64,000 bases of DNA, taken from contig OY757025.1 in NCBI GenBank assembly GCA_963580285.1, forward strand, positions 118,919,900-118,983,899, given 5' to 3'. Both the position numbers and the translations under genes were made by a program. Origin of the DNA: Lucinisca nassula (Eukaryota; Mollusca; Bivalvia; Lucinida; Lucinidae). The notes under the pieces are model-generated. The model was given only the letters and a program-made list of their open reading frames with translations, made no database searches and was not told where the DNA came from. Below are positions 10,011-20,720 of the stretch, piece by piece. Every line of letters starts with the position of its first letter. Within the stretch, counting starts at the first letter, position 1.

Positions 10011-11093
10011 TTGCTATGTAATAGGCTTGAAATTTTAAATATAAAAAAGAGGCACAGGACTATCAAGTATTGCGCAGTCTGATCTGCACCTATGCTGTTC
10101 CCAAGTGGCAACGTGGCTTATGTTATCCTTCATTTTCTACCACAAAACTATATTTGTCAAGTTGCTGGGAAAATATTGATGAAAGAAAGTATAATTCAGA
10201 ATTAAGATTTTTATCAGCCTTTGTTTAATCTTCTCTGACTACCTTCAACCACTTAATAAAATAACGCGATACAAATATTGACAAAATCTTCTTTAAATGA
10301 ATTCTGCGCCTTTAATTTAACAGAAATTTCAGTACATATCAAATAGTATAATTTCATTTCTGGCTCCTACAAATTTGATCATACTCCAATCTACAAACAC
10401 AAACTAAAATAAAAAGGACATGAAAGTGTTTGCAAGACGGCCCACCTTTTATTTTAGTCGATCAAGTCTCGAAAACAACAAATCGTAACTTGATATGTGA
10501 TAGATTTTCTTTGATCATTTAAAATCATCCGCGTGTCATAGTAATATTTCTACCATAAAAGGGTCTCATTAGGCAAAGGTTAACTTAATTGTGCGTTTTT
10601 CGCTATGTGGACCATAAAACTAATGACGTGAAACCGCGAAAAATGGCGCCTTGGGATATTGGTAATTGGCTTAATATCTTAAATTGTAACGCTTCTGCTT
10701 AGATCCATTTATTTTACATACACATATTGAGTAGTTTTCTTTTAATCAAAAGTAACATTTCACGGTCTGTTTTTCATTTATTTATTTATTTTTTTGGGGG
10801 CAGTCACGCTCCTTTGGTATGTTTTTCATTTGATCTTATGGTTTATTATCAAAGGATTTTTGGTTTATGGGTAGAGCTTCAGAGGCGAGGCAAAAAAGTG
10901 TAATCTCTGAAACGGTCAAAGCGGTGTGTACTACAGTCTAGTGGTCATAATGTGATGCTGAACGAAAACACTATCATGCAAATCGAACAAGAGAACGGAA
11001 AAATCATAGCAAATCAATGTTTTCAACTCTGGTTCAAGTCTGTGTTTATTCATACGACATTGTTTCGTTCCTTTTATGTTTCTCATACGTTAA
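10011..11093. other. Intronic stretch without recognised gene or repeat
   Basis: AT-rich, within intron 2. A T-rich/G run occurs at 10780-10802. No open frame with a recognisable domain and no splice-bounded exon was found. Confidence 0.4.
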
Positions 11094-11558
11094 GATATCA
11101 CCTCTTGGTGTGTCTTCTTGTCATTAACGTTTTCTTTCCTTATTGGGGCTTGATACTGTGGATTGCAACCACGTATAATCGATTTAAGCCCCACCCCATC
11201 CCCATACCCAAGTGAAATTCGTTTCACATACCGTTCCAAGGTGATTCTTGTGTCGCGGTTTATTTTTGTTATGGTTTGTCTTTGAGTGTGTGTATCGTTT
11301 ATATTGTTTTCTTTTGGATAGCCAATTGGCTATTTTGTGGGAAAGTGACTATCTTTTTGGCTTTTCACTATTGATGTTTCCATTAGGGTCTAGATGTTTC
11401 ATGTTTGTGCTTTTTTCACTTTGGTGTCTCTGATGGAAGCTGTGGATAAATTGTATTTATTCCGGATAATTGCCTTCACTTTTATTTTGTGTGTATATCA
11501 CCACTTGGTGTGTCTTCTTGTCACTAACGTTTTCTCTCCTTATTGGGGGTTGATGTGG
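11094..11558. mobile_element. Poly-G element flanked by about 65-bp direct repeats
   Basis: 11094-11161 and 11495-11558 are direct repeats (ATATCACCTCTTGGTGTGTC / ATATCACCACTTGGTGTGTC onward). Between them is a minus-oriented poly-G element (ATAATCGATTTAAGCCCC ... TTGCCTTCACTTTTATTTTG). Confidence 0.6.
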
Positions 11559-12270
11559 CAATTTCTATTCAACCATGACTCTCTTCGATCTATTCCTAAA
11601 ATCAAATGTAACTTAACAGGTTTTTTAATTGTTGATATTTCCAATCATGCTGGCAATACAAATCCCAAATTTTTGATTCGACACCACAACTATTTTATTA
11701 AGATCTAAATCATTTGAAGAGAATATCTGTAGTTTAATGCCTTAATGTGTGCATGTACAACAATAAATGCTTGATATGATCCGATGCCTATACCAATGTA
11801 TAAATGTAAGTGGACATCCATGTACACACTCCTGGACATCACTCTAATAAACAAAGGTGGCATACCAGGCACTGAAATTTTTAGTAACGCAATGGAAGAG
11901 CTTACTATTGCGGACCAAAACAGCGTCAGAGGCCTTTTCCAGACAGACTAATCAAAACGTCATGTTGCCACACTATTGAGTAATTAACTGTTCAAAGATG
12001 GATGAAGTTGCATGGTGCTTTCGCGCAGAGCTGAAATAACATCTCAAACATTGCTGTCAAAACAAACTAGTAAGAACATGTCGCCCAGGAAAGGACACAA
12101 TCAAAGAACGCAGCCATCCCAAGTCACCTGAAGAAAGTAAGTGGCATGGAGATTAAAAAGAGGAACCGTCATGCATGGAGGCACAAACAGAAACAACAAC
12201 AGTGTGGAGGCCATGCAAAAAACTGACGAAACATGAACCAACGAGACAAAGCCAATTAACAAATAGGACA
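11559..12270. other. Intronic stretch without recognised gene
   Basis: Contains AGGTGACTTGGGATGG-like fragments and AT-rich DNA; no domain-bearing frame, no clear repeat family. Some of it could be an older mobile element (12080-12240), but I cannot name it. Confidence 0.35.
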
Positions 12271-12274
12271 CTGC

Positions 12275-12640
12275 AAAAGAACGACCGCCTTCGGACGGTC
12301 AGTAGTAAAAAAGAAGTGAAGACAATGATCAGGAATTGATACTATTAACCCACAGCTCCCTTCAGTGACACCAAGGGAAAGAAACACAAACGTGAAACAA
12401 CTAGACCCTAATGGAAACATCAATAGCGGAAAGTCAAACGGACTGTTACTTTCCCACAAAATGGCCAATTGGCTATCCAAAACACTACTAGATGGAATGG
12501 ATGTGCGTGTTGGTGTGTGTGTGGGGGGCTTCATCAACCACCGAGTTTATGAAATTTCAACCCTCGCCCTCAGTTTCAGTGCAGTAACAAACATGATAAC
12601 AATAACAATTTGATCCGCATGGAGGCTTTCTAGTCAACAG
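12275..12640 (+). mobile_element. Poly-G element, forward, truncated
   Basis: AAGTGAAGACAATGATCAGG through CCACAAAATGGCCAATTGG, then diverges after 12480. GACCGCCTTCGGACGGTC at 12284-12301 is the palindromic segment of the same family. Confidence 0.55.
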
Positions 12641-12694
12641 TGAGTCAAAATAAAATACATAGCATTAATTATATCATGAATCAGGCTTGAATTA

Positions 12695-12945
12695 TTGGTT
12701 TAGACCCATATTCTAGACAGGTTTTTAATTATTTGGACCCCATTTTGATTTATATCAGTCTTTGAATCGACTGCCTGTTCGAAATTCGCAAATTTGCAGT
12801 ATGTTTCCTCTGGGTTTCGTTGCCGGATCATTACAGGGTCACTGATGAGGCTTTATTAGCCGAAACTACGTAGTATGACCCATCTTCTTTCTTATGAATG
12901 TTTTCATTGCTCTTAAAGGAACTCATTTTTTTATTTTCATTTGAA
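12695..12945 (+). repeat. Repeat D, forward copy
   Basis: ATTCTAGACAGGTTTTTAAT, CAGTCTTTGAATCGACTGCC, GGGTCACTGATGAGGCTTTA and GGAACTCATTTTTT occur in order. Other copies: 15406-16166 (two, minus), 18724-19020 and 45287-45537. Confidence 0.65.
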
Positions 12946-13039
12946 GATCCAACAGCAATGCAACGTCAGAGCAGAAGAAACCCACCAGTTAGATCACGGA
13001 GGGTTTATATGCAGAAGCTGTCCGACTCCAAAAAATTTT

Positions 13040-13320
13040 CCTGATTGTTTGGTTAATTCGGGTTTAACGTCCACGTCAACACTGTATAGGCCATTTTGGA
13101 GACGTTGCTTCCAAATTTGTGGGACTTTTACCCGGCAGTGAGATGAAATGACATCTCAAGCCCTGCCGACAAATTTGTCTAGGCAAACTTAGACCCTAAC
13201 CTCAATGAGGCGGTTCTAAAGAGTACCCACAATCTATTTGAGCAAAAATTAGAAAACAAACTATACCCGTGTAAATTCCAGTTTTCGCTGTATAAAGTGG
13301 GGTCTATAGGGATCGTCATT
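13040..13320. repeat. SINE-A fragment and FB-320 fragment, abutting
   Basis: 13050-13200 has GGTTTAACGTCCACGTCAAC and GGGACTTTTACCCGGCAG (SINE-A). 13200-13310 has ATGAGGCGGTTCTAAAGAGT and the CCAGTTTTCGCTGTATAAAG tail (FB-320). Confidence 0.55.
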
Positions 13321-13680
13321 ACACGGACTGAACAAATTATTTGTCTCAATCGTGACGGAAGTAAGGGCGTGGATTGTGGCCACGTAAGGTCGATTTAAGC
13401 ACCCCCCCCCCAGTGGAATTCGTCCAAGGCGGTTCTTCTGTCGCGGTTCATTTTTGTTATGGTTTGTCTTTGGGTGTTTGTGTCGTTATATTATTTTATT
13501 TTGGATAGCCTATTAGCCATTTTGTGGGAAAGTAACTGTCCTTTTGGCTTTCCGTTGTTGGTGTTTCTATTAGGGTCTGTTGTTTCATGTTTGTGTGTCT
13601 TTTCCTTTGGTATCTCTGATGGGAGCTGTGGGTTGATTGTATCGATTCCAGATCATTGCCTCCACTTTTACTTTGTTAAT
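13320..13680 (-). mobile_element. Poly-G element, minus orientation, ending 46 bp from exon 2
   Basis: ACGGACTGAACAAATTATTT ... poly-C (13402-13411) ... GATTCCAGATCATTGCC. It lies inside intron 2, immediately past the exon 2 donor. Confidence 0.62.
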
Positions 13681-13725
13681 GTGAGTTATGTATATCAATG
13701 TCCTAAAATAATTTCATAAACTTAC

Positions 13726-14217
13726 TATGAATTCCTTCCGCTCCGTTTGCGAAGAAAATTTTTATATTTCTCTTCTTAAATCCATTTTCCCTTAACATCC
13801 AGTAGAATAATTCAACGTTTCTTTTATGTCTGGTTCCGGTAGTTTGTCTGTTCCAACCACCGGATATAAGAACAGCTTGGTCACAGATCTCAAACATTCG
13901 GCAACTCGTATGGACTGTCTCATGCGTAGTGGAACACCGTTTTGTATTTTCTCGGAATGGATTACATATCAATTCTGCAGTCTCCTCTTGCGACCGTAAT
14001 TGTGGACAGGGACCATAACCTGCCAGATTAGACCTACAAGTCAAATGATTTTCTCGTTGTTTTTCTAGAAGGTCCAACTGAATATCACTTTTATCTATTT
14101 GCACAACCGGTAAAAAATTAATCTCACATCGTCTGGCGAAATTCCGCCGCCTTGAACGTCTCTCTAGAGCATTTTTGCAACGTTTCCGCAACGCTAATGT
14201 CATACACTCTCCTGAAC
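13726..14217 (-). CDS. Exon 2 of pseudo-peptidase gene: Cys-rich region, polybasic site, first half of C13-like core
   Basis: The acceptor is TTCTCCTTTACAG just right of 14217; the first two bases complete the Gly159 codon begun in exon 1. It encodes residues 159-322. Nine Cys (163, 172, 189, 219, 229, 243, 253, 264, 270) suggest disulfides. RRSRRR at 178-183 fits a furin-type processing site. Residues 273-279 (AVLISGG) resemble the first core strand of legumain/caspase-like domains. A helix with HKRNVELFYWMLRENGF follows, then NIKIFFANG. Donor is ATA|GTAAG at 13725-13721. Exon 2 is the longest exon and stays open throughout. Confidence 0.82.
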
Positions 14218-14269
14218 CTGTAAAGGAGAAATAGGTCATAATTTAAACAACTTTGTATAATGAACACAT

Positions 14270-14590
14270 TAAATCACACTTTATATAGAAAAAACTGGGG
14301 TTTGTAAAGGTATACATTATTTTTCTCATATCTACTCCAAGACAGGAATTGTGAGTACTCGTTTTGACCGCCTCAACGAGACTGTTTCTCGTATTTTACT
14401 TCTTCAGTATGTACAGTACATGTATGCAATAAAACAAGTTACACAACCATACATAAACTTTAAAACCTGCAACAAAAACCACAATGCCTCCAAATTGTAG
14501 ATGTTCCAATATACTTATTATTGTAACGTAGCTTTCGATGGAATAACCGGAAAAATGTGCGACAGTATGTTTTACATTCTGTCATTCACT
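14270..14590. repeat. FB-320 fragment then unassigned DNA
   Basis: 14280-14400 carries AAAAACTGGGGTTTGTAAAG and GAGTACTCGTTTTGACCGCC. 14400-14590 shows nothing I can assign. Confidence 0.4.
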
Positions 14591-14594
14591 CAAA

Positions 14595-15405
14595 CTACAA
14601 GTGAAGGAAATGATCAGGAACAGATAGTTACCTCAAACCTCCCATCAAAGACATCACAAACATAAAATAGCTTCACCATAATGAAAACGTACAAGCGAAA
14701 AAAACAAAAGTACAGTTACTTTCCGACAAAATTGCCAAACGCCTATTCAAAATAAAAAGATATCAGCAATACATGCATGCGAAGACGAACTATAAGAAAT
14801 CGAAACCATGACAGAAGAACCGCCTTGGAGTCTAACTGTTGGTTTTCTTTTGCTCCAGTATTTCAGTGGTTTCTTGTTGTCGAGTCCTCACCGTTGTCTC
14901 ACCTCTGTGGTTATTTGATTATTTGTGTTCACGGAGATGTTGCACTGATGAGTTAGGAGGCCTTCATGCGGACTGAACAAATTATTTGTCTAAATCGCGA
15001 CGGAAGTAAGGGCGAGGATTGTGGCCACGTAAAATCGATTTAAGCCCCCAGTGGAATTGACCGTTCCAAGGCGGTTCTTCTGTGGCGATTTATTTATGTT
15101 GTTGTTTGTTACTACTTACTGTGTGTATCACTTGTGTCTTTATATTTTGGATGGCCATTTGGCCATTTTGTGGGAAAGTAACTGTCCTTATGGCCATCCT
15201 TTGTTTAGGTTTCCATTATGGTCTGGTCGATTTATGTTTGTGTTTCTTCCCTTTGGTGTCTTTGGTGGGTGGAGTAAGTCAATTGTATTGATTCCTGATC
15301 TTTGTTTTACTTCTACTTTGGAACGGTCAGTAAAAAGTTATTTACTCGGGAGCTTAAATCGATTTTACGTGGCCACAGTCCTCATCCTTGGTTCTGTCGC
15401 TGACT
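14595..15405. mobile_element. Poly-G element inserted into another poly-G element (opposite orientation)
   Basis: The outer forward copy is 14595-14829 plus about 15318-15405; it breaks inside the palindrome ACCGCCTTGG | TTGGAACGGT, with TTGG on both sides. The inserted minus copy is about 14830-15317 (AGTCTAACTGTTGGTTTTC ... GTTTTACTTCTAC). Confidence 0.6.
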
Positions 15406-16166
15406 CAAATAATAATCAAAAATGAGTTCCTTTAAGAGCAATGAACATTCATAAGAAAGAAGATGGGTCATACTACGTAGTTTCGGCTAATAAAGCCTCA
15501 TCAGTGACCCTGTAATGATCCGGCAAAGAAAGCCAGAGGAAACATACTGCAACTTTGCGAATTTCGAATAGGCAGTCGATTCAAAGACTGATATAAATCA
15601 AAATGGGGTCCAAATAATTAAAAACCTGTCTAGAATATGAGTCTAAACAAATAATTTATTTCTGATTTCTCAGAATATTCACACTGATCTCAAAGGACCA
15701 AAAGTAAAATATAAACTGCACTATGGTTGATGTACGGGGAGACGTTTTACGGTCGCCACACGGCACAACACCAGCTACAGTGAAGGCAAATAATAATCAA
15801 AAATGAGTTCCTTTAAGAGCAATGAAAACATTCATAAGAAAGAAGATGGGTCATTACTACGTAGTTTCGGCTAATAAAGCCTCATCAGTGACCCTGTAAT
15901 GATCCGGCAAAGAAAGCCAGAGGAAACATACTGCAACCTTGCGAATTTCGAATAGGCAGTCGATTCAAAGACTGATATAAATCAAAATGGGGTCCAAATA
16001 ATTAAAAACCTGTCTAGAATATGAGTCTAAACCAATAATTTATTTCTGATTTCTCAGAATATTCACTCTGATCTCAAAGGACCAAAAGTAAAATATAAAC
16101 TGCACTATGGTTGATGTACGGGGAGACGTTTTACGGCCGCCACACGGCACAACACCAGCTGCAGTC
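15406..16166. repeat. 381-bp direct tandem duplication carrying repeat D
   Basis: 15406-15786 is repeated at 15787-16166 with a few substitutions and a two-base indel (GAACATTC / GAAAACATTC). Each unit has an inverse repeat D plus TTGATGTACGGGGAGACG. Confidence 0.8.
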
Positions 16167-16175
16167 AAAGTCATA

Positions 16176-16454
16176 CATTACGAAAACACGACTATACCGA
16201 TACATTGTAACCTTTATCGCAGAAAAAATGAAAATTTTAAGATGAAAAATTGTGATTTTTTTCTTATTTCTGCTCAAAATATAGATTGTTGGTACTCGTT
16301 AGAACCGCCTCATCGAGGCGGTTCTAACGAGTTTTTACAATCTGTATTATAGAGCAGAAATAAGAAAAAATGGTTTACCCCTGTAAACCCCAGTTTTACT
16401 ATATAAAAGTGGGGTTCGAGGGTGGTCAAAATTATATAGGAGTATTTTCGTGAT
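16176..16454. mobile_element. FB-320 foldback MITE
   Basis: CATTACGAAAACACG to TATTTTCGTGATG; central AACCGCCTCATCGAGGCGGTT. One arm reads GAGTTTTTACAATC instead of GAGTACCCACAATC. Confidence 0.7.
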
Positions 16455-16491
16455 GGTGCAACGTCACTTTTCATAGTCTGTCATTTGGTTT

Positions 16492-16685
16492 CATCACGAA
16501 AACACGCCTGTACAATTCTGATTGTGGGTACTCGTTAGAACTGCCTCGATAAGGCGGTTCTAACGTGTACCCATAATCTATATTCTGAGGAGAAATAAGA
16601 AAAATATAATTTTTCATCTGAAAATTGTCGATTTTTTTCGGCGGTTAAATTTTCAATGTTTTTGTATAGGCGTGTTTTCGTAATG
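16492..16685. mobile_element. FB-320 foldback MITE, shortened
   Basis: CATCACGAAAACACGCCTG to GTGTTTTCGTAATG with centre AACTGCCTCGATAAGGCGGTT; the left inner part is deleted. Confidence 0.65.
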
Positions 16686-16705
16686 TATGCAATTGACAGC
16701 ACTTA

Positions 16706-17695
16706 CATAGAGGAGCTTACATGAGTGTCCATTTATTATTAAATTTATTAAATTTTATCCCTTTTCCTCAACGAGTTTAATTTTGCCTCGCAGTTTATCC
16801 CTTTTCCTCAAGTTTAATACATATAGTAAATACATGTTCTAAATTTATTAACTCGTTGAGGAAAAGGCATAAAATGCTCGGCATTTAATGCCTTTTCCTC
16901 AGCGAGTTTAATAAATTTATTAAATACAGGATCATGAATGCAAGATTCTATTTATCATATGACATTTAAAACGCATTTTGTGCACGATTTTTTTTTGTAC
17001 AAACAATTTCAATATTCCGCCATAAGTAAACACGACGTCGTTAAGGGCATCGTATGTGTAAAGTAACGGGACATACTCAACTAGTTTGCATATTTAATCC
17101 ACTAGTGGACTACCGAATGTAATACATGACGGCATTACATTCTCAGACGCTACGTTGTTCACGTTCAGTGAATAAGTGCATTAGCTCTCCGAAAACTGAA
17201 TTGACGCGTCGCCGTTATGATATTTCCTACCGTGAAAACGCCGATATACTTTCTGACTACAGATATCAGAATTTACCGGGTAGGTTATGATATCTGTATT
17301 CAAAAGGTATATCGGAGGTTTACGGTAGGAAATACAGTCCGTAAGAACATATGACGTCACGTCTGAGTGTAATAACACCATGTAATAAATTCCATAACAC
17401 ACTGGTGGGTTCAATATGCAAATTAGCTAAAAACGTTCCATAACGTTACATATTCGACGCCCTCAACGACGTCACGTTTACTAATGGCGGAATATTGATA
17501 TTTTTGTAAAACAATCGCGAATAAAATAGCATATGATAAACAGAAGCTTGCATTCGTGTTCATGTAGTATTGAATTTATCAAACACGTTGAGGAAACTGG
17601 ATAAAATGTTCGGCATAGCCTCGCATTTTATCCCTTTTCCCCAACTCGTTTAATAAATTCAATATTACATGAACACTCATGTAAGATCCTCTATG
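16706..17695. mobile_element. 990-bp foldback element E, apparently full length
   Basis: Outer ends CATAGAGGAGCTTACATGAG and CATGTAAGATCCTCTATG are inverse complements. Both halves carry TTTATTAA...CTCGTTGAGGAAAAGG, AATATTCCGCCAT/ATGGCGGAATATT and GCAAATTAGC/GTTTGCATATTTAATCC in mirror order. The centre (17215-17335) pairs TATTTCCTACCGTGAAAACG with TTACGGTAGGAAATA. No coding capacity. Confidence 0.72.
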
Positions 17696-17704
17696 TAGCA
17701 TAAA

Positions 17705-17982
17705 CATTACGATAACACATCCGTGTGATATAGAGCATTTTTCAAACCTCAAAAAAGGTAGTTTTTCTGATGAAAATGTGTGATATTTTTCTAATTTATA
17801 CTCCAAACATAGGTTTTGGGTGCTCGTTAGAACCGCCTCATTGAGGCGGTTCTAACGAGTACCCACAACCTATGTGTTGGAGCAGAAATAAGGAAAATAA
17901 TGTTTACCCCCGTAAACCCCAGTTTTCTCTATATAAAGTGGGGTTAAGGGGGTCTTTATTTCACGGACTTGTTCACGTGATG
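17705..17982. mobile_element. FB-320 foldback MITE, variant with CACGGACTTGTTCACGTGATG end
   Basis: Central palindrome at 17810-17875; ends CATTACGATAACACA and TTGTTCACGTGATG. The same alternative end occurs at 23562, 34300, 51960 and 57357, defining a subfamily. Confidence 0.7.
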
Positions 17983-17998
17983 ATAGTCGAAAATAAAG

Positions 17999-18166
17999 CA
18001 CCACATTTGATGTAGAGATTCTCATGCCAGGTTTTGACAGCACCACGTTTGATGTAGAGATTCTCATGCCAGGTTTTGACAGCACCACGTTTGATGTAGA
18101 GATTCTCATGCCAGGTTTTGACAGCACCACGTTTGATGTAGAGATTCTCATGCCAGGTTTTGGCAA
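17999..18166. repeat. 42-bp tandem repeat, four units
   Basis: CACCACGTTTGATGTAGAGA plus TTCTCATGCCAGGTTTTGACAG, at 17999, 18041, 18083 and 18125. Because 42 is a multiple of three, the minus strand stays open as a 14-residue repeat (KPGMRISTSNVVLS); I regard this as a by-product. Confidence 0.85.
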
Positions 18167-18319
18167 ACTAGGAATGTAGATGATTGGCCTGGGAGGGGGC
18201 TACCAAAGGTGACAACTCCTGCTCAAGATCGGCAAGGAACATTCTCATGTAAGCTCTTCTTCTGAACACATGATGTTATCTGGCAGTATGATTGCGTTAC
18301 TTTGTTTTTCTTTTGCAGG

Positions 18320-18425
18320 TTCATCAGTTGTTTCATGTTTGTGTTTCTTTCCCTTGGTGTCTCTGATGGGAGCTGTGGGTTAACTGTATCGATTCCTGAT
18401 CATTGCCTTCACTTCTATGTTGTCC
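18320..18425 (-). mobile_element. Poly-G element fragment
   Basis: TTTCATGTTTGTGTTTC ... GATTCCTGATCATTGCC only. Confidence 0.5.
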
Positions 18426-18723
18426 ACTTAAGAGAGATTTCAGCCAGCGTCTGCACGGGCTATCTCTGGGCGACAAGAAGTTGTGCTACGTCGTCGACGT
18501 CGACCGAGGCAAGCACATCTCAGCGCCAGTAGACCATATGTAGGCCCAATTACGACCGAAGGATTTATTTCAGGTTGGCACACTGTTATTTTTATGATGA
18601 ATCTAAGTTCCATCTCACCAGAGGGGACGAAAGGAGGAGAGTTTAAGGGGGTAAACATTATTTTTTTTGAGCAGAAATAAGAAAAATATCACAATTTTTC
18701 ATCTTAAAATTTCTAATTTTTTG

Positions 18724-19020
18724 GCCAAAAAATTTAGGTCAGCGTGAATATTCTGAGAAATTAGAAATAAATTAATGGTTTAGATTCATATTCTAGACAT
18801 GTTTTTAATTATTTGGACCCCATTTTGATTTATATCAGTCTTTGAATCGACTGCCTATTCGAAATTCGCAAATTTGCAGTATGTTTCCTCTGGCTGTCTT
18901 TGCCGGATCATTACAGGGTCACTGATGAGGCTTTATTAGCCGAAACTACGTAGTATGGCCCATCTTCTTTCTTATGAATGTTTTCATTGCTCTTAAAGGA
19001 ACTCATTTTTTATTTTTATT
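18724..19020 (+). repeat. Repeat D, forward copy with longer left side
   Basis: Includes GTGAATATTCTGAGAAATTAG before the part shared with 12695, which shows that the 45287 copy is truncated at its left end. Confidence 0.6.
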
Positions 19021-19258
19021 TGGAGGCGTCACGAAGAAAGATTCGCAAACTGTTGCGTTGCTGAAGCAGTCAGATGAGGCGGTGGATCAGTTATGGTGGG
19101 AAGAGGACATGACCAGGATGGAACATTAAAATTGTTTTATAATATCTTGGGAACCTGGATTATACAACATAATTTAAGATTTCACTGGTGTACACGTTTT
19201 TTTCTGTGATAGACTGGCTAGTTTCAGACAATTAAATCTCATGGATGACCCTAATATA

Positions 19259-19464
19259 CAGTAAAATTCCTCTATTAAGACCACATTTGGGACTGTTCAA
19301 AAGTGGTCTAATCGACCACTTTTGAACAGTCCCAAAGGTGGTCCCTGACCAGAAGACACTGTGGCCAGAAAACATAAAGAAATAATAAGTGCACCCTTCA
19401 AAATAAGCTTTTAAAAGCAGAATTAGTCTTAATTTTAGGTGGTCTTAATAGCGGAATTTTACTG
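19259..19464. mobile_element. TA-flanked MITE (mariner-like ends), 206 bp
   Basis: Ends CAGTAAAATTCCTCTATTAA and TTAATAGCGGAATTTTACTG; TA at 19257-19258 and 19465-19466. An inner hairpin pairs GGGACTGTTCAAAAGTGGTC with GACCACTTTTGAACAGTCCC. A decayed relative is at 52396-52524. Confidence 0.75.
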
Positions 19465-20170
19465 TATTTTCAAAATTTTCACAGTGGCATCAAGGATCCC
19501 AAAGAACTAGCAAATATAATCTACACCCCTGTTTTATAATGTATTTTAATGCTATCTACAGTAGTTTTCAAGTTAATCATTGATAACTTGATTTAAGGAG
19601 CCCTGTTACACTGTAGTTCGTCTACTGAATACTCAAGGCACAGCAGGGTAATAAATCAAAGTGTTTATCAGTCTAACGACTGCTACCCCTAAATACAGCT
19701 CAAATTATACGGGCGGTATGTTGTGGTTTTATGGCAATTTGAGTTTGAACAAGCGAATTACAAGAGCTTGCGTGACTACCTTATAATAACTAGCGGAATC
19801 TCTTATGAGTAAAACGTAATTTGAAAACTGTTAGTAGATATAATCTTTGAATATACTTGTTGCTCTTTAAACTTTGCATGATGCGAGTAATTAATCACAA
19901 CATGTGTTACAATTTTGGCTAATTTTCACCATGAAAACAATGCAGATGGTTAAAAGTAATCATTTGGAATGTTTTATTCAGTACCTCCAAACCATCTGCT
20001 ATATTTGTATACATACCTACAGCGAAGTGTGAGAAGATTTGAAATTTTTCCTTAAGTATACAAAACTTGTTTTATCCTACATGGAAACCATAACCTATGT
20101 ACATGTATTTTATTACATCACGACAACATGCCTATATTATTCTGACCCCCCTCAAACCCCACTTTTATAT
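19465..20170. other. Intronic stretch without recognised gene
   Basis: AT-rich; no domain-bearing frames or splice-bounded exon seen. Confidence 0.35.
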
Positions 20171-20407
20171 GGGCCCCGTCAAGCGATTTTGGTACTTATC
20201 GCCTATGCGAGCAGCGAAGGTTCAGGCGAGCCTGCGCATCCGCGCAGTCTCGCCAGAACATTCGCTGCTCGCTCATACAAGCAGTGAATCAAGAGGAACC
20301 TTCAGACAGAAAGTCATAACCCTGGCCCCTCTGAATGGCTGGGCATGCGCAGTTAAATTTTGACATGACGGAATGCTCGAAGACCCAAATTCGCTTGGCG
20401 GGGCTCA
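20171..20407 (+). mobile_element. 240-bp GC-rich MITE, copy 3, TAT target duplication
   Basis: Ends as in copy 1; TAT at 20168-20170 and 20408-20410. Hairpin arms GCGAGCAGCGAAGGTTC / GAACATTCGCTGCTCGC, one mismatch. Confidence 0.78.
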
Positions 20408-20409
20408 TA

Positions 20410-20720
20410 TAGTAAAGCAGAAGTGAAGGCAATTATCAGGAATCGATAACCCACAACTCCCATCAGAGACACCAAAGGGAAATACAAACTGGGGTTTGTG
20501 GGGGTAAACCTTATTTTTTCTTATTACCGATGAGGCGCTTCTAACACACAATCTATGTTTTGTTCAGAAATAAGACAAATACGGGGGTAAAATTAACAAT
20601 ATGTTTGAATATGCGTATTTTCGTAACCCATAAAATGCCAATCACGACATATACAGAGATGAAACAACGATGAGGGCTTGACCGCATGAAAAGTCTACAT
20701 TATTAATTGTATTTTTCTTG
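20410..20720. repeat. Poly-G element fragment then FB-320 fragment
   Basis: 20418-20480: AAGTGAAGGCAATTATCAGG ... AGAGACACCAAAGGGAAA. 20480-20640: AAACTGGGGTTTGTGGGGGT ... GCGTATTTTCGTAAC. Confidence 0.5.

Noticed and set aside
13703..13725. Extension of exon 2 to the end of its open frame
   Set aside because: A good GTAAG donor at 13725 joins in phase to exon 3; the extra residues lead only to a stop.
19259..19464. Exon or regulatory hairpin in intron 1
   Set aside because: Inverted ends and TA duplication identify it as a MITE.
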